Of a stretch of DNA of 64,000 bases, positions 63,909 to 64,000 are shown piece by piece. The notes beneath the pieces are model-generated. The model ran no database searches. It was given only the letters and a program-made list of their open reading frames with translations, and was not told the DNA's origin. The DNA is from DATJCV01 sp963707665 (GTDB lineage: Bacteria; Pseudomonadota; Gammaproteobacteria; Burkholderiales; Burkholderiaceae_D). Location of the stretch: positions 186,001 to 250,000 of the forward strand of contig CAVPQU010000002.1 in NCBI GenBank assembly GCA_963707665.1. The letters run 5' to 3'. A program made the position numbers and the translations under genes. Position 1 is the first letter of the stretch; each line of letters opens with the position of its first letter.

Positions 63909-64000
63909 TTAATAGACAACTTGCGAGGCGGTCGGCGACAGCAGTAGGGTCGCGGAAAATTCGCTAAAGCGTCGCAGGCTCAGCTTCAGTTTTTGGCCGC
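63909..64000 (-). CDS. Possible C-terminal fragment of a minus-strand gene
   Basis: At the right edge, the minus strand has an open frame of about 30 codons (QKLKLSLRRFSEFSATLLLSP, ending SQVVY) with a TAA stop at 63909-63911. It continues out of the window. The residue pattern looks like real protein, but no family can be named. The 200 bases between GGT2 and this frame hold nothing I can identify. Confidence 0.3.
   Translation of the reverse strand, partial: GQKLKLSLRRFSEFSATLLLSPTASQVVY

Noticed and set aside
1..64000. CRISPR arrays, rRNA, tRNA, transposase or insertion-sequence genes
   Set aside because: Reading the intergenic gaps showed no regularly spaced repeats, no tRNA or rRNA sequence and no transposase-like product.

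Overview
The window is chromosomal DNA from a GC-rich betaproteobacterium, most likely an Oxalobacteraceae-type member of the Burkholderiales. This rests on gene content and order: a BirA without a DNA-binding domain next to a type III pantothenate kinase, a gpmA-envC-ctpA run, a LivM-LivG fusion, dapF-DUF484-xerC, hslVU, and a DksA that keeps only one of the four zinc-finger cysteines. No rRNA, tRNA, CRISPR array, transposase or prophage gene was recognised.

Layout. 1-3.8 kb: end of an Mla-type lipid transport locus (minus strand), then birA-coaX-SPOR protein. 3.8-9.1 kb: an orphan branched-chain amino-acid binding lipoprotein, argB, a HAD nucleotidase, slmA and an MFS exporter. 9.3-14.2 kb: a complete liv transporter (livK-livH-livMG-livF). 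14.2-18.8 kb (minus): a MoeB/ThiF enzyme and gpmA-envC-ctpA. 18.9-22.2 kb: rhodanese, grxC, secB, an SH3-like protein, gpsA and a cupin. 22.5-33.9 kb: a type II secretion cluster in the order G-H-I-J-K-L-M-N-D-E-F-C. 34-45.3 kb (minus): hslVU, a STAS protein, dksA, a CobW-family zinc GTPase with a Fur/Zur-type regulator, xerC, DUF484, dapF and two lipid A acyltransferases. 45.3-64 kb: a looser accessory region with long non-coding gaps.

The accessory region is the most interesting part. It encodes a D-amino-acid dehydrogenase, two LysR regulators, an NlpC/P60 lipoprotein, a TpsB transporter fused to a general porin, a TpsA-type exoprotein, a secreted dienelactone-hydrolase-like enzyme and two gamma-glutamyltranspeptidases. 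Three of its promoter regions carry the same CTATA-N9-TATAG type palindrome, and two of those share a 32-base block. The NlpC/P60 lipoprotein and the second gamma-glutamyltranspeptidase share an almost identical leader, Shine-Dalgarno site and TTG start. I infer a co-regulated envelope system that takes apart gamma-glutamyl or D-amino-acid-containing peptides (peptidoglycan fragments, poly-gamma-glutamate or glutathione-type compounds) and takes up the products.

Sequence quality caveat: single-base frameshifts break livF, gpsA, gspJ, gspM, gspD, the dksA leader, the CobW-family gene and the second gamma-glutamyltranspeptidase. At least a dozen lie in tpsA. Several hit genes that are essential or normally conserved, so many are probably sequence errors. 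The concentration in tpsA could also reflect real decay.
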